Shown here: piece after piece, positions 37,501 through 42,955 of the stretch
Position numbering within the stretch: position 1 is the first letter of the stretch
Layout of the letters: every line of letters starts with the position of its first letter
Source: Mimachlamys varia
Lineage: Eukaryota > Mollusca > Bivalvia > Pectinida > Pectinidae
Direction of reading: 5' to 3'
DNA length: 64,000 nt
Assembly (NCBI GenBank): GCA_947623455.1
Contig: OX392538.1
Location: forward strand, 22,567,001-22,631,000
Program-made: the position numbers and the translations under genes
The notes under the pieces: model-generated
What the model was told of the DNA's origin: nothing
What the model saw: the letters and a program-made list of their open reading frames with translations, nothing else
Databases searched by the model: none

Positions 37501-38659
37501 ACTCTTCTGCCCCTTTCCTTAACAATACTGGATTGAAAACTACACAGTAACTCCTATTTATCTTTCAATATTATCAAAAATAAATCTTACATAATCATCT
37601 GACACAATACTTAACAAAATTTTGTTTATTTCATTCCATTTTTGTTCCAGCTTTTACAAAGTAATTTTCACCATGTATTTCTTTTGAAAAGTCTACAGAA
37701 GTTCTTTTCCCGACAGATTTTAAAACACATATTATCTTCGAAATAAACCCAATTACATATCAGTATCAATAATTTTGCTAATTGCTGATTGATTATATGT
37801 AATATTGATAAAAAAGTCTTTCAAGAAAAAATAGTTCTCAAATACTCCTGAGCCGGCTTTAAAAAACAATTTAATGGATACAGAGCATACATGTTCTGAG
37901 CTATGGCTGGTTACGACCATTGTTGAAATGTTTAGTAAGTATAGATATAGCTTATAACCAAAACATACAGTAAGTGCATTATATTTATATTTAATGAAAT
38001 ACACATATACAGCTGTAACTACATTTTATCTAATAGTATAAAAACGTTTATTTTTAATGGTATGAATATATTTATATGTAATGGTTTATTACGTTTCTAT
38101 TTCATAGTATAATTACATTGATATTTAATGGTATGATTGAATTTATATTTAATGGTATGATTACATTCATATTCAATGGTTTAATTACATTTATATTTGA
38201 TGGTATGATTAAATTTATATTAAATGGTATGATTACATTCATATTCAATGGTTTAATTAAATTCATATTCAATGGTTTAATTACATTTATATTTAATGGT
38301 ATGATTAAATTTATATTTAATGGTATGATTAATTTATATTTGATGATATGATTAAATTTATATTCAATATTATAATTACATAATAGCTAATGATATGATA
38401 AGGAATTTAAAAACTGAACATAGTTGTTTTACAAGTATTTGTTATATGCTAAAGAAAAAAGTTGTATTGATCAAAATGTTCAATACGTAGCACATTACGC
38501 TGAGCTATTCACAGTACTTTAAAAGTCTGCTGCTGAGATTAACATCTTTTAAACTTGTCTTATCTATTCTAACTATTCTATTCTCTTAAGGTATCAAGAA
38601 CAACTGCAATCCAGCTCCAGAGTCGTACGACGGTTGTCATTTGCGGGGAAAACGTCTGA
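16143..38659 (+). CDS. LDLa/LRR seven-transmembrane receptor (GRL101 / relaxin-receptor-like, type C LGR), spliced gene
   Basis: Proposed exons: 16143-16599, 27586-27708, 29839-32505, 32900-33042 and tentatively 38591-38659. The first three introns interrupt codons after base 1 and the last is phase 0. Every donor is GT and every acceptor AG, and the joined frame is open for about 1152 residues. Order: signal peptide, a Ser/Asn-rich linker with several N-glycosylation sequons, a Cys-rich segment, an LDLa-like module (about 198-232), about 19 leucine-rich repeats (about 310-790), a Cys hinge, then a rhodopsin-class 7TM core (about 838-1130) with DRF at the end of TM3, a CWCP-type TM6 and NPFLY in TM7. 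This architecture is that of type C LGRs: plasma-membrane receptors in which the LRR ectodomain binds ligand and the LDLa module acts in activation, usually through G proteins. The ligand here is unknown. Intron 1 (11 kb) holds a 9-kb foldback element. The two large exons are secure; exons 1, 2 and 5 are less so. Confidence 0.75.
17472..17961. mobile_element. Foldback/TIR element in receptor intron 1 (complete copy)
   Basis: Outer inverted ends of about 35 bp (GATATATACTAAGTTTGTTT on the left, its complement at 17925-17961). Inside these is a second inverted pair: CAAAAACGTAGCGCGACATT at 17519 and AATGTCGCGCTACGTTTTTG near 17764, plus GGTAGACAGAGGGACGGGTA opposite TACCCGTCCCTCTGTCTACC. No transposase. 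The right half recurs at 28271-28640, and a version made only of the two ends lies at 18027-18105. Confidence 0.75.
18027..18105. mobile_element. TIR-only miniature version of the same family
   Basis: About 79 bp forming a near-perfect palindrome: ATATACTGAGTTTGTTTTGT, ACACATACAGGAAT, then the complement back to ACTCAGTATATATC. It consists of the two outer ends of the 17472-17961 element joined head to head with almost no interior. Confidence 0.8.
18431..18720. repeat. Left terminal TTGTCG/CGACAA motif cluster
   Basis: About 20 hexamers TTGTCG or CGACAA in alternating blocks of each orientation, forming internal hairpins as well as pairing with the right end (27105-27390). ORFs across it are artefacts of periodicity. 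Dense subterminal motifs are often transposase-binding sites, but that function is inferred. Confidence 0.8.
19970..20900. repeat. GAGTGTGAC-type minisatellite (left)
   Basis: Degenerate tandem units of about 20-28 bp of the form AGAGTGTGACCCTCCCGTTAT / AGAGTGTGACACCCCGTTAA. Several long-looking frames on both strands (for example SHSITGGS-like repeats) come from the periodicity and are not genes. The reverse-complement array is at 25300-26100. Confidence 0.85.
21586..21800 (-). pseudogene. Non-LTR retrotransposon ORF2 C-terminal fragment
   Basis: Minus-strand codons read TGIDKLEYRRHKHKLILMYK, then INHLTPDYL, then RHHRFFNITRSRTRL. The L-x-RR-x-x-H-K-x-x-x-M-Y-K-x-(I)N-x-L-x-PDYL pattern is typical of the region downstream of the reverse transcriptase in CR1/jockey-like elements. 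Only about 70 codons remain, inside the centre of the 9-kb foldback element. Confidence 0.6.
22015..22270 (+). repeat. Dispersed repeat related to the MITE at 28772-29093
   Basis: Shares TCACCTACACTCTC, GAAGACTGGTTCGA, GGTCACATAACGGAAAAA and TTGCGACTCCCTTGTA-like blocks, in order, with 28790-29000, and partly with 27850-28130. It is a degenerate copy without clear ends. Confidence 0.65.
22407..22628 (-). mobile_element. tRNA-derived bivalve-type SINE
   Basis: Read on the minus strand it has a tRNA-like head (TAGCCCTCCGCCGCT, then B box GAGTTCGAAACCC), a conserved body (CCCACGTGGGGCAGTTGCCA, ACCGGTGTTTTT, TCCGGCTTTCCTCCACCTCC) and a tail ending TAGGACGTAAAAC, AAAATAAACC. I recognise this as a SINE type abundant in bivalves; the subfamily name is not assigned. 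Inserted in the 9-kb foldback element. Confidence 0.8.
23074..23156 (-). pseudogene. 5S rRNA-derived sequence (pseudogene or 5S-headed SINE)
   Basis: The minus strand reads AGTTAAGCAACGGTGAGC, then GTCAGTAGTTGGATGGGTG and ACCGCCTG. These match the internal promoter of 5S rRNA (A box AGTTAAGCAAC and C box GGATGGGTGACCGCCTG) at the right spacing. The upstream half of 5S is diverged and the terminal GGGAATACC-type stem is missing, so this is not a working 5S gene. Confidence 0.7.
23828..24382. mobile_element. PIF/Harbinger-type internal-deletion derivative
   Basis: 555 bp with TIRs TCTAGGGCGCGTTTTTTTTA and TCTGGGGCGCGTTTTTTTAT, flanked by TGA on both sides (23825-23827, 24383-24385). A 3-bp TNA duplication is typical of PIF/Harbinger. 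Just inside each end a reading frame starts and points inward: on + MADFKALVAGFVLSEGNEEA (from 23959), on - MADMQTMIEMELGGDRGTFT (from about 24193). This fits an element with two convergent genes from which the middle was deleted. It is nested in the 9-kb foldback element. Confidence 0.75.
24945..25095 (+). repeat. Mollusc-type CAAGAGGCCC repeat fragment
   Basis: ACAAGAGGCCCAAAGGG, followed by CGTCCACCTGG and about 130 bp, resembles a dispersed repeat I associate with molluscs. The 103-codon frame across it (24782-25093) has no domain and is not called. Confidence 0.4.
25157..25272. repeat. Palindrome of about 115 bp
   Basis: CAGTCCTATAACACACATTGCT pairs with AGCAATGTGTGTTATAGAACTG around TAAAGCCCTACCGGGCTTTA. 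A half copy is at 37158-37205 (CAGTCCTATAACATACATTG, then AATAAAGCCCGG). Confidence 0.85.
25300..26105. repeat. GTCACACTC-type minisatellite (right)
   Basis: Reverse-complement counterpart of 19970-20900: units such as GGGAGGGTCACACTCTATAA and GGGGTGTCACACTC, with a poly-G tract at 25797-25810. It lies directly inside the right arm of the 9-kb foldback element. Confidence 0.85.
27105..27390. repeat. Right terminal CGACAA/TTGTCG motif cluster
   Basis: Inverted counterpart of 18431-18720, with the same blockwise alternation of CGACAA and TTGTCG. It ends at AGATGGCCGTAATCAGCCAC. Confidence 0.8.
27586..27708 (+). CDS. Receptor exon 2: Cys-rich segment
   Basis: Acceptor CATCATTTTAG at 27575-27585 and donor GTGAGTAT at 27709. 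The frame set by exon 1 gives a Phe and then EKITTRYDSAG, LVKCPDSDCGQTNYYC and NLLCSKQTNGSLC. It leaves one base (A) that combines with AG of the next exon. Six cysteines in 26 residues suggest an extracellular disulfide module; spacing does not match a standard LDLa repeat. It lies only about 200 bp right of the 9-kb foldback element and is not part of any repeat seen here. Phase continuity on both sides is the main support. Confidence 0.55.
27850..28130. repeat. Rearranged copy of the dispersed repeat family
   Basis: Starts like the MITE at 28772 (GATATCCAGCGAATACCTAC, ACTGAAGGC). Its distal part (GAATTTTACCGTTATGTGAC) is inverted relative to the other copies. Confidence 0.5.
28271..28640. 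mobile_element. Truncated second copy of the 17472-17961 element
   Basis: Matches 17600-17961 from GAATCCATATGGATTAGGAA through TACCCGTCCCTCTGTCTACC and ATGTCGCGCTACGTTTTTGA to the outer end ACTCAGTATATATC, in the same orientation. The left half is missing. The shared GCGGTCAGAACACCGACACT block explains similar small ORFs in both copies; these are not genes. Confidence 0.8.
28772..29093. mobile_element. MITE of about 320 bp
   Basis: The ends are inverted copies: GATATCCAGGGGTTACGCTC, ACCTAC on the left and GTAGGTGAGCGTAACCCCTG, AATATC on the right. Degenerate relatives lie at 22015-22270 and 27850-28130. No ORF with a domain. Confidence 0.75.
29094..29838. other. 3' part of receptor intron 2
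   Basis: AT-rich intronic sequence ending in the acceptor CTTGTATTTCAG (29827-29838). The open frame continues upstream to 29754 (MEQHAFLCVF), but this is intron read-through because a strong acceptor lies inside it. Confidence 0.6.
29839..32505 (+). CDS. Receptor exon 3: LDLa, LRR ectodomain and TM1-TM6
   Basis: After the acceptor at 29838 the frame runs 888 codons to a GTAAGG donor at 32506. First comes an LDLa-like module (HNCSGSYNC, ICDGRNQCPKADDEEDC) with five of the six expected cysteines; the third is replaced. About 19 LRRs of about 24 residues follow (LxxLDLSHNxI, NGL/GL endings), then a hinge with FACCVKPKS and DDKC, as in LGR-type receptors. Transmembrane segments follow from about 31770: VLRIFLWIIGVCSVVGNAI (TM1 with GN), SDFFMGVYLVVIG (TM2), FIVLLVTIDRFIVILFP (TM3, DRF instead of DRY), a Trp-containing TM4, TM5 near 32320-32385, and VAKTLFLVVATDFCCWCPIG (TM6). 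TM6 is very like relaxin-receptor and GRL101-type receptors. A large single exon for LRRs plus 7TM is unusual compared with vertebrate LGRs. Confidence 0.92.
32506..32899. other. Receptor intron 3
   Basis: 394 bp, donor GTAAGG at 32506, acceptor ATATTTCCAG at 32890-32899, AT-rich, no repeats seen. Confidence 0.85.
32900..33042 (+). CDS. Receptor exon 4: TM7 and start of the C-tail
   Basis: The leading GG completes the Gly codon split at 32505; 47 codons follow: VVSLYGYQIPDFVYAWVMVF, VLPVNAAINPFLYTLAAVW, RRRRAAAA. IPD before TM7 and LPVN-x-A-x-NPFLYT are hallmarks of LGR/relaxin-type TM7 (NPxxY). The basic RRRR follows as helix-8 start. The donor GTAAGTATT begins at 33043, in phase 0. A longer frame over the same bases (32832-33296) is the wrong frame. 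Confidence 0.9.
33043..34500. other. Receptor intron 4, first part
   Basis: No further exon found. There is an internal duplication of GGTGCAGCAxxTGTGTGT, ACGTCATCTTT (33139 and 33454). The motif GAAGAGTCCCAAGAGGACGA, AACAGCTGTATGG (33378) recurs at 28683. A copy of TTTAAAGAGTAACTGTAGTG (33842) matches the inner ends of the foldback arms at 36590 and 39019. The 82-codon frame at 33753-34001 overlaps that repeat and is not called. Confidence 0.5.
34521..34541. repeat. Poly-G tract
   Basis: GGGGTGGGG followed by about 18 G; a likely G-quadruplex former and assembly-difficult site. Confidence 0.9.
34841..34872. repeat. Tiny palindromic element, CAGGGACGTATATG type
   Basis: CAGGGACGTATATG directly followed by CACATATACGTCCCTG, about 30 bp. 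Same ends as the insertion at 39639-39703 and the 22-bp version at 35376-35397. Confidence 0.75.
34942..35299. mobile_element. Foldback element, 358 bp
   Basis: Almost the whole element is palindromic. Arms of about 150 bp start AGGCACTTGTGGCAAGAAGA and pair through TCTAAATATATAGATAA, TTATGTTATTAATCATC and GCTTGATACATCAAGCGGTT, around a short T-rich centre near 35118. No ORF. Confidence 0.85.
35376..35397. repeat. Tiny palindromic element, 22 bp
   Basis: ACCAGGGACGTA directly followed by TACGTCCCTGGT; minimal member of the same set. Confidence 0.6.
36614..38117. other. Centre of the 4.6-kb foldback structure
   Basis: A 100-codon frame (36692-36994, with MAARKNLRSSSRFFLDL near its start) is locally less AT-rich but shows no domain. 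A half copy of the 25157 palindrome lies at 37158-37205. Nothing else recognised. Confidence 0.4.
38118..38360. repeat. 24-bp minisatellite
   Basis: About 10 degenerate units of TTTATATTTAATGGTATGAT plus TA(C/A)A. The period is divisible by three, giving a spurious FIFNGMIT-repeat frame. Confidence 0.85.
38591..38659 (+). CDS. Tentative last receptor exon (C-terminal tail)
   Basis: After the pyrimidine-rich acceptor TATTCTATTCTCTTAAG (ends 38590), phase 0 as required by exon 4 gives 22 codons, VSRTTAIQLQSRTTVV then ICGENV, and a stop at 38657-38659. The Ser/Thr-rich short tail is plausible. Another frame (YQEQLQSSSRVVRRLSF) also looks tail-like but is not in the needed phase with this acceptor. 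The site is 5.5 kb from exon 4 and lies inside the foldback structure. Confidence 0.4.
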   Translation, partial: VSRTTAIQLQSRTTVVICGENV

Positions 38660-39638
38660 CATGGAAGGGTAACCATAGTGACACCCCAGGAATGTTATGG
38701 CGTCATTATAGTAGTGAAGTATAAGATATCGAGAACCAACATCCATTTTCAGATAAATACTATATCAAACGTTGGCGGATAATACGCAAAACATTTATTT
38801 ACGGAATTAAAACAATTGTAATTATCTTTTTCACTTAAGTGTCCAATATATGTATCTTACGTATCTCGAGAATCAAGAGAATAAAAGCATGTACCGTAGT
38901 TTCCTGTCTATACGATTTTTAACATAAACAGTGCGGGCCGATGCGGGCAATCTGTCGATACAACACTAGGTATACAATCGACGTATAACCCGCCATCTGG
39001 AATTTTCTATGAAATGCCTTAAAGAGTAACTGTAGTGCAGAACCATCTTTCGTGTATGGAAAGATTGGTAAATAATAAGTGAGATAATTCTAAAAAAAAA
39101 TGTAAAATTTACGAAGTTTTGACCATTTTACTTAATTTCACACCTGAACGCAAATCAGAAAATCCCCGATTTCGCTATACGACCGGAAGTGACGTCACAA
39201 CGGTAACCGCACTGATAGACTTCAGAAGTCTTTATGTTAAAATTGTATGAATCGTATCACGATTTGTTATTTGTAGAGAGTCTTATGTTCAAGAATATGA
39301 CACCTTTTATATATCAAGGTTGTACCGAGTTCATTAATGACCCTACTGATAATTGCAAGGTGTTATATGCCACAGGGGACAGTAATTAGTGGGGAGGGGG
39401 CCTGGGTTCGGCAGTTCCACAGGTATGTGGCACACGTGGTCATGGTCACTCGACCATAAATTAATTACCACCGGACTCGCTAACATAATTAACATGTTAT
39501 TATTTTGTGGAAAAACTGTAAGACTTCAAAACATACACTTGATATAAATATGATTATGTATTAATTTTCTCATATTTTATGTCATATAACACCGCTAAAA
39601 CGGCATCTGTATTCACTGATGATTTTCATTGCATGCAC

Positions 39639-39703
39639 CAGGGACGTATATGTGAGACATATACGTTGAGACGAGACATATACGTTGATACATATACGTC
39701 CCT
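39639..39703. mobile_element. 65-bp insertion with CAGGGACGTATATG ends (nano-MITE)
   Basis: Interrupts the right foldback arm between two copies of TGCATGCAC. The left arm has the uninterrupted site with one copy (36037-36051, reverse strand). Ends are CAGGGACGTATATG and CATATACGTCCCTG. An 8-9 bp target duplication with CAGGG ends fits hAT-type transposition. Confidence 0.75.
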
Positions 39704-40239
39704 GCATGCACATATCAGCAGGAACTGGTTGTAACACCTATTAAAATGTACGCTGAAAAATATGCATGCATGCTGGTCGGCTGTATAAATACAAAACTAC
39801 GTCCCTGGTAGAAATAACCTCAAACAAACAGATAAGGAAAAGGATATTGGTGTTACTATAGACCACGGACTTAGATATAATCTAATTCCGTGTATAGGCT
39901 CAGAACTTCGAAAACCATATATTTTATTGGACTTAAAGAACATTTAATTACATTATATAGAATCATGAGACAATCAATTTTATACGTACATTTATGTATA
40001 TTGGAAAATAAAAATATGTAACTTTTATCAATGTTTTCGACCTGTATAACCTATTTCGACGGGTATCACATTTCGACTTCTTTTATCCTTATGTTCGAGA
40101 AATCATCCGTGTGTATAAAAACAGCTTTCTATCCATTGATAAATATGTATCTCTATGCAGTATATATGTATAAAGAAAAAAATAAAGTATGCGTGAATAC
40201 TGTGATATGTATGCGTGAATATTGTGAATATTGTCTATA

Positions 40240-40800
40240 CAAAAACAAATTAGTTGCAAAAATCAATACAACTTTAAAAATCGGATTAAAGGAAATCCCT
40301 GTTTATAAATACAATCCCAGACACCGGGATTAAATGAAATCCCTGTACAAACATGTTGCAAAATATTACCCTAGATATCAGGATTAAATGAAATCTTTGT
40401 ATAAAAATCGTACAAAAATATAACCTTAGACATTGGGCTTAAACGAAATCCCTGTACAAAACTATTTACAAAATTTAACTCTAAACATCGGGATTAAATG
40501 AAATCCCTGTGCAAAATTGTTACAAAAATATAAACCAAGACATCGGAATAAGATAAAATCCATGTACAAAATAATTACAAGATTATAACACCAGTTACCT
40601 TCATTGAACCGCTAATGAAACGTATAGCAATTAAAGATCAGTTCTAAATATCTAATGAAATCCCAGTACAAAACATAAGTAAAAAATCCACAACCTAAGA
40701 TATCGGATTAATTAAAATCCGTGTGCAAAAATACAACCCCCAATAACTGGAATAAAATGAAATCCCGTTACAAAAATGTTACGAAAAAAACACACTAGGT
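40240..40800. repeat. Degenerate tandem repeat with a period of about 54-55 bp
   Basis: Roughly ten diverged units built on CGGGATTAAATGAAATCCCT, GTACAAAA, TTACAAAATATAAC. Each unit contains a small GGGATTAAATGAAATCCC hairpin. Confidence 0.8.
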
Positions 40801-41389
40801 ACCAGATGATTGAATATATAGTGCCGTCATTTCACATCAGTAACAAACTAGATTGCTAGAAACTTATATATATTTTGTTGTAAAATCGTGCTGATCAGAT
40901 ACATGCATTTCCTTCCATGTTTTCTCAGACATAATTGTAATTGTAACATCCGTTGTTTTAATACTTTTCACAATGAAAAACTGTGCTATTGAACAAGGCA
41001 TATTTTATATGCAATATATTTTTGTGTACAAAAATATTGCATGCGTCTATTCTTTTATAGTTTTTCGTGTTATTACCACTTATACAAACAGAAAAAAGGT
41101 GGCCGAGAATAAAACACCACCACACAAGGCACTTCTCCTGGAGAGTGTTAATAACCACCCACCTCCGGTGAAGTTGGCCCTTATTGGTGAGGTGTTACAA
41201 TCATCTATGGAATACTTCGTTATCTCAGTGGTGACAACGCGTTTAACGTGTCACAATTGTTTTGTTGTTAATGTATTTCTGTTAACATTTTGCTTATATA
41301 CGGGTTGTATGTCGGTGCATTTGGAGAGTCTACAAATTAAAAAATAAAAACATTGCTTCATTTAGCATATGAAGTTCAGAATTGGAGAA
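40801..41389. other. Gene-free stretch
   Basis: The 124-codon frame at 40973-41347 has no recognisable domain or splice context and is not called. Possibly 5' remains of the Penelope-like element that follows. Confidence 0.4.
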
Positions 41390-42535
41390 ACAAATGGAGT
41401 TAAATTATTTTAAAGAGGAAGAAGATAATGCCAGACAATGGGCAAAACGTGAACATGCTGAATTGGATTCACTTTTAAAGTGGGTGAAGTCTATCAGGTC
41501 CTTTATTCAGAAAAAAAATATGCAGTTTGCGTTACACAATGAAACAAAATAAACATAAGTCGATATTCCTTGACCCCGATGTTCGAACAACACTCAACGA
41601 TCTACATGAGAAGTATGTGGTTGTGTCTGCAGACAAAGCATCTAACAGCTTGATCATTGTTTTCAAACGCTTTTATATTTCTTGCTTGCAAAAAGAACTA
41701 GGCCTGCTTGATAACCAAGGTAACCGATTTTTTGTAAGATGAAATACCAACTAACTATGCTTCAGTATTACAATCTTTCAAGATTCCGATTAATGAACAA
41801 GACGCTGACCTACCTCGTCATTATTGGATACCGAAACTATACAACGATCCTTATAAGCAACGTTTTATCGCTGGTTCCGCTTATTGCTCGACAAAGCCTT
41901 TATAAAAACTCCTTACTACCATTTTTAGTACAATTTAATCAGGACATCAAACTTATAATGACACTATTAACTCTTAGAGTTGAATTAACGGGATGTAGAT
42001 TTTGAAAAACTCTAAAGATCTGTTAACCATCTTGAGCATCCCCTCCTGAAAATGTTTTTTTTTTTTATCAAACATTTGTTTTCCCACCGTGTACACTACC
42101 ATACCTCATGCAAGCTAAAAGAACGTTTAAGATCTCTTGTTATGAGAGCTTTCTTTTCTAAAAAAGGTGGATGGCGATACAAATATGTGGTAGTGAACTA
42201 TCTTGGAGCATACTTTGTGATAAACACAACAAATACCAAGATGAAATATACTGAAGAAGATATAGTACGAATTATTGAATTCCTGATTGACAATATTTTT
42301 GTTGAGTTCGGAGGAACCCATTTCTTAGCTGACTTGTTTTTGTTTTCATACGAGGTCGAATTTGTTGAACAGCTTATCATGATAGGTAGCAAACACTTTG
42401 CCAAATCTTTTAATTTCACTTTCAGTTCAGTTTAAGATTCATCGACGCTGTGTGTCTATGAACAACAAGACGTTTGCTAACCACGTCAATCGTATAGTAT
42501 ATACCCTTCTGAACTTGAAATAAACGACACAACGA
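41390..42535 (+). pseudogene. Penelope-like element reverse transcriptase remnant, + copy
   Basis: Joined over several frameshifts, the + strand carries consecutive blocks of a Penelope-like (PLE) polyprotein: LLKWVKSIRSFIQKK, KHKSIFLDPDVRTTLND, VVSADKASNSLIIVFK, QSFKIPINEQDADLPR, then PLIARQSLYK-type sequence in shifted frames, KYTEEDIVRIIEFLIDN, FVEFGG and LADLFLFSYEVEF. The segment between FVEFGG and LADLF (PMGTNCAP-type RT block in intact elements) is missing, and the YIDD catalytic motif is degraded to FIDA. It is a dead copy. Confidence 0.75.
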
Positions 42536-42539
42536 AAAT

Positions 42540-42955
42540 CCCGATATTTAGAGCAAGCCCTGGAATACCGAATCAACTGCGACATGTTTACACCATAGGT
42601 TGGAGAAGCAGGGATGTTACTATCAAGAAATGGAAAGTTAACGATCGGAAAATTGAAATCATCACGTTTATCGTATAGCTTAGTAGTAAGCTGTCCATGT
42701 TGGTCGTAGTTTAAGTAGAGATCGAGGTAAGCAGCTGATGTAGAAGAGTCTGTTGTGTCCTTTATTTCAAGTTCAGAAGGGTATATACGATCGACGTGGT
42801 CAGCAAACTTCTTGTTGTTTATAGTCAACACATCGTCGATATATCTGAAAGTGAAATTAAAAGATTTGGCAAGGTTTTTGTTACCTGTCCTGATTATCTC
42901 CTCCACAAATTCAGCCTCGTATGAAAACAAAAACAAGTCAGCAAGTTTCAAAAGA
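42540..42955 (-). pseudogene. Penelope-like element remnant, - copy
   Basis: An intact minus frame reads LADLFLFSYEAEFVEEII, NLAKSFNFTFRYIDDVLTIN, IYPSELEIKDTTDSS, AAYLDLYL and YDKRDDFNFPIVNFPF. It contains the RT YIDD motif and downstream thumb region. The copy is opposed to the + copy and abuts it near 42535-42540. It is 5'-truncated at LADLF and has lost the C-terminal endonuclease. Confidence 0.8.

Larger units (their letters stand above)
35562..40165. mobile_element. Foldback structure of about 4.6 kb with 1.05-kb inverted arms
   Basis: The left arm, about 35562-36613, is the inverted counterpart of the right arm, about 39016-40165. Landmarks pair in mirror order: ATACTGCATAGA (35564) with its complement near 40155; ATATATAAGGATAAAAGAAGTC (35640) with 40080; TACAGCCGACC (35954) with 39770; GACCACGTGTGCC (36187) with 39430; TTTTGCACTACAGTTACTCT (36590) with 39020. 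Arms differ by scattered substitutions and indels. The 2.4-kb centre contains a minisatellite and the tentative last receptor exon. It could be a transposon or an inverted duplication. Confidence 0.75.

Noticed and set aside
38118..38351. 77-codon FIFNGMIT-type ORF
   Set aside because: 24-bp minisatellite in an open frame.
40973..41347. 124-codon ORF
   Set aside because: Low-complexity AT-rich frame with no domain, next to a transposon remnant.
42198..42419. Minus-strand frames over the + Penelope-like copy
   Set aside because: Antisense shadows of the reverse transcriptase remnant.
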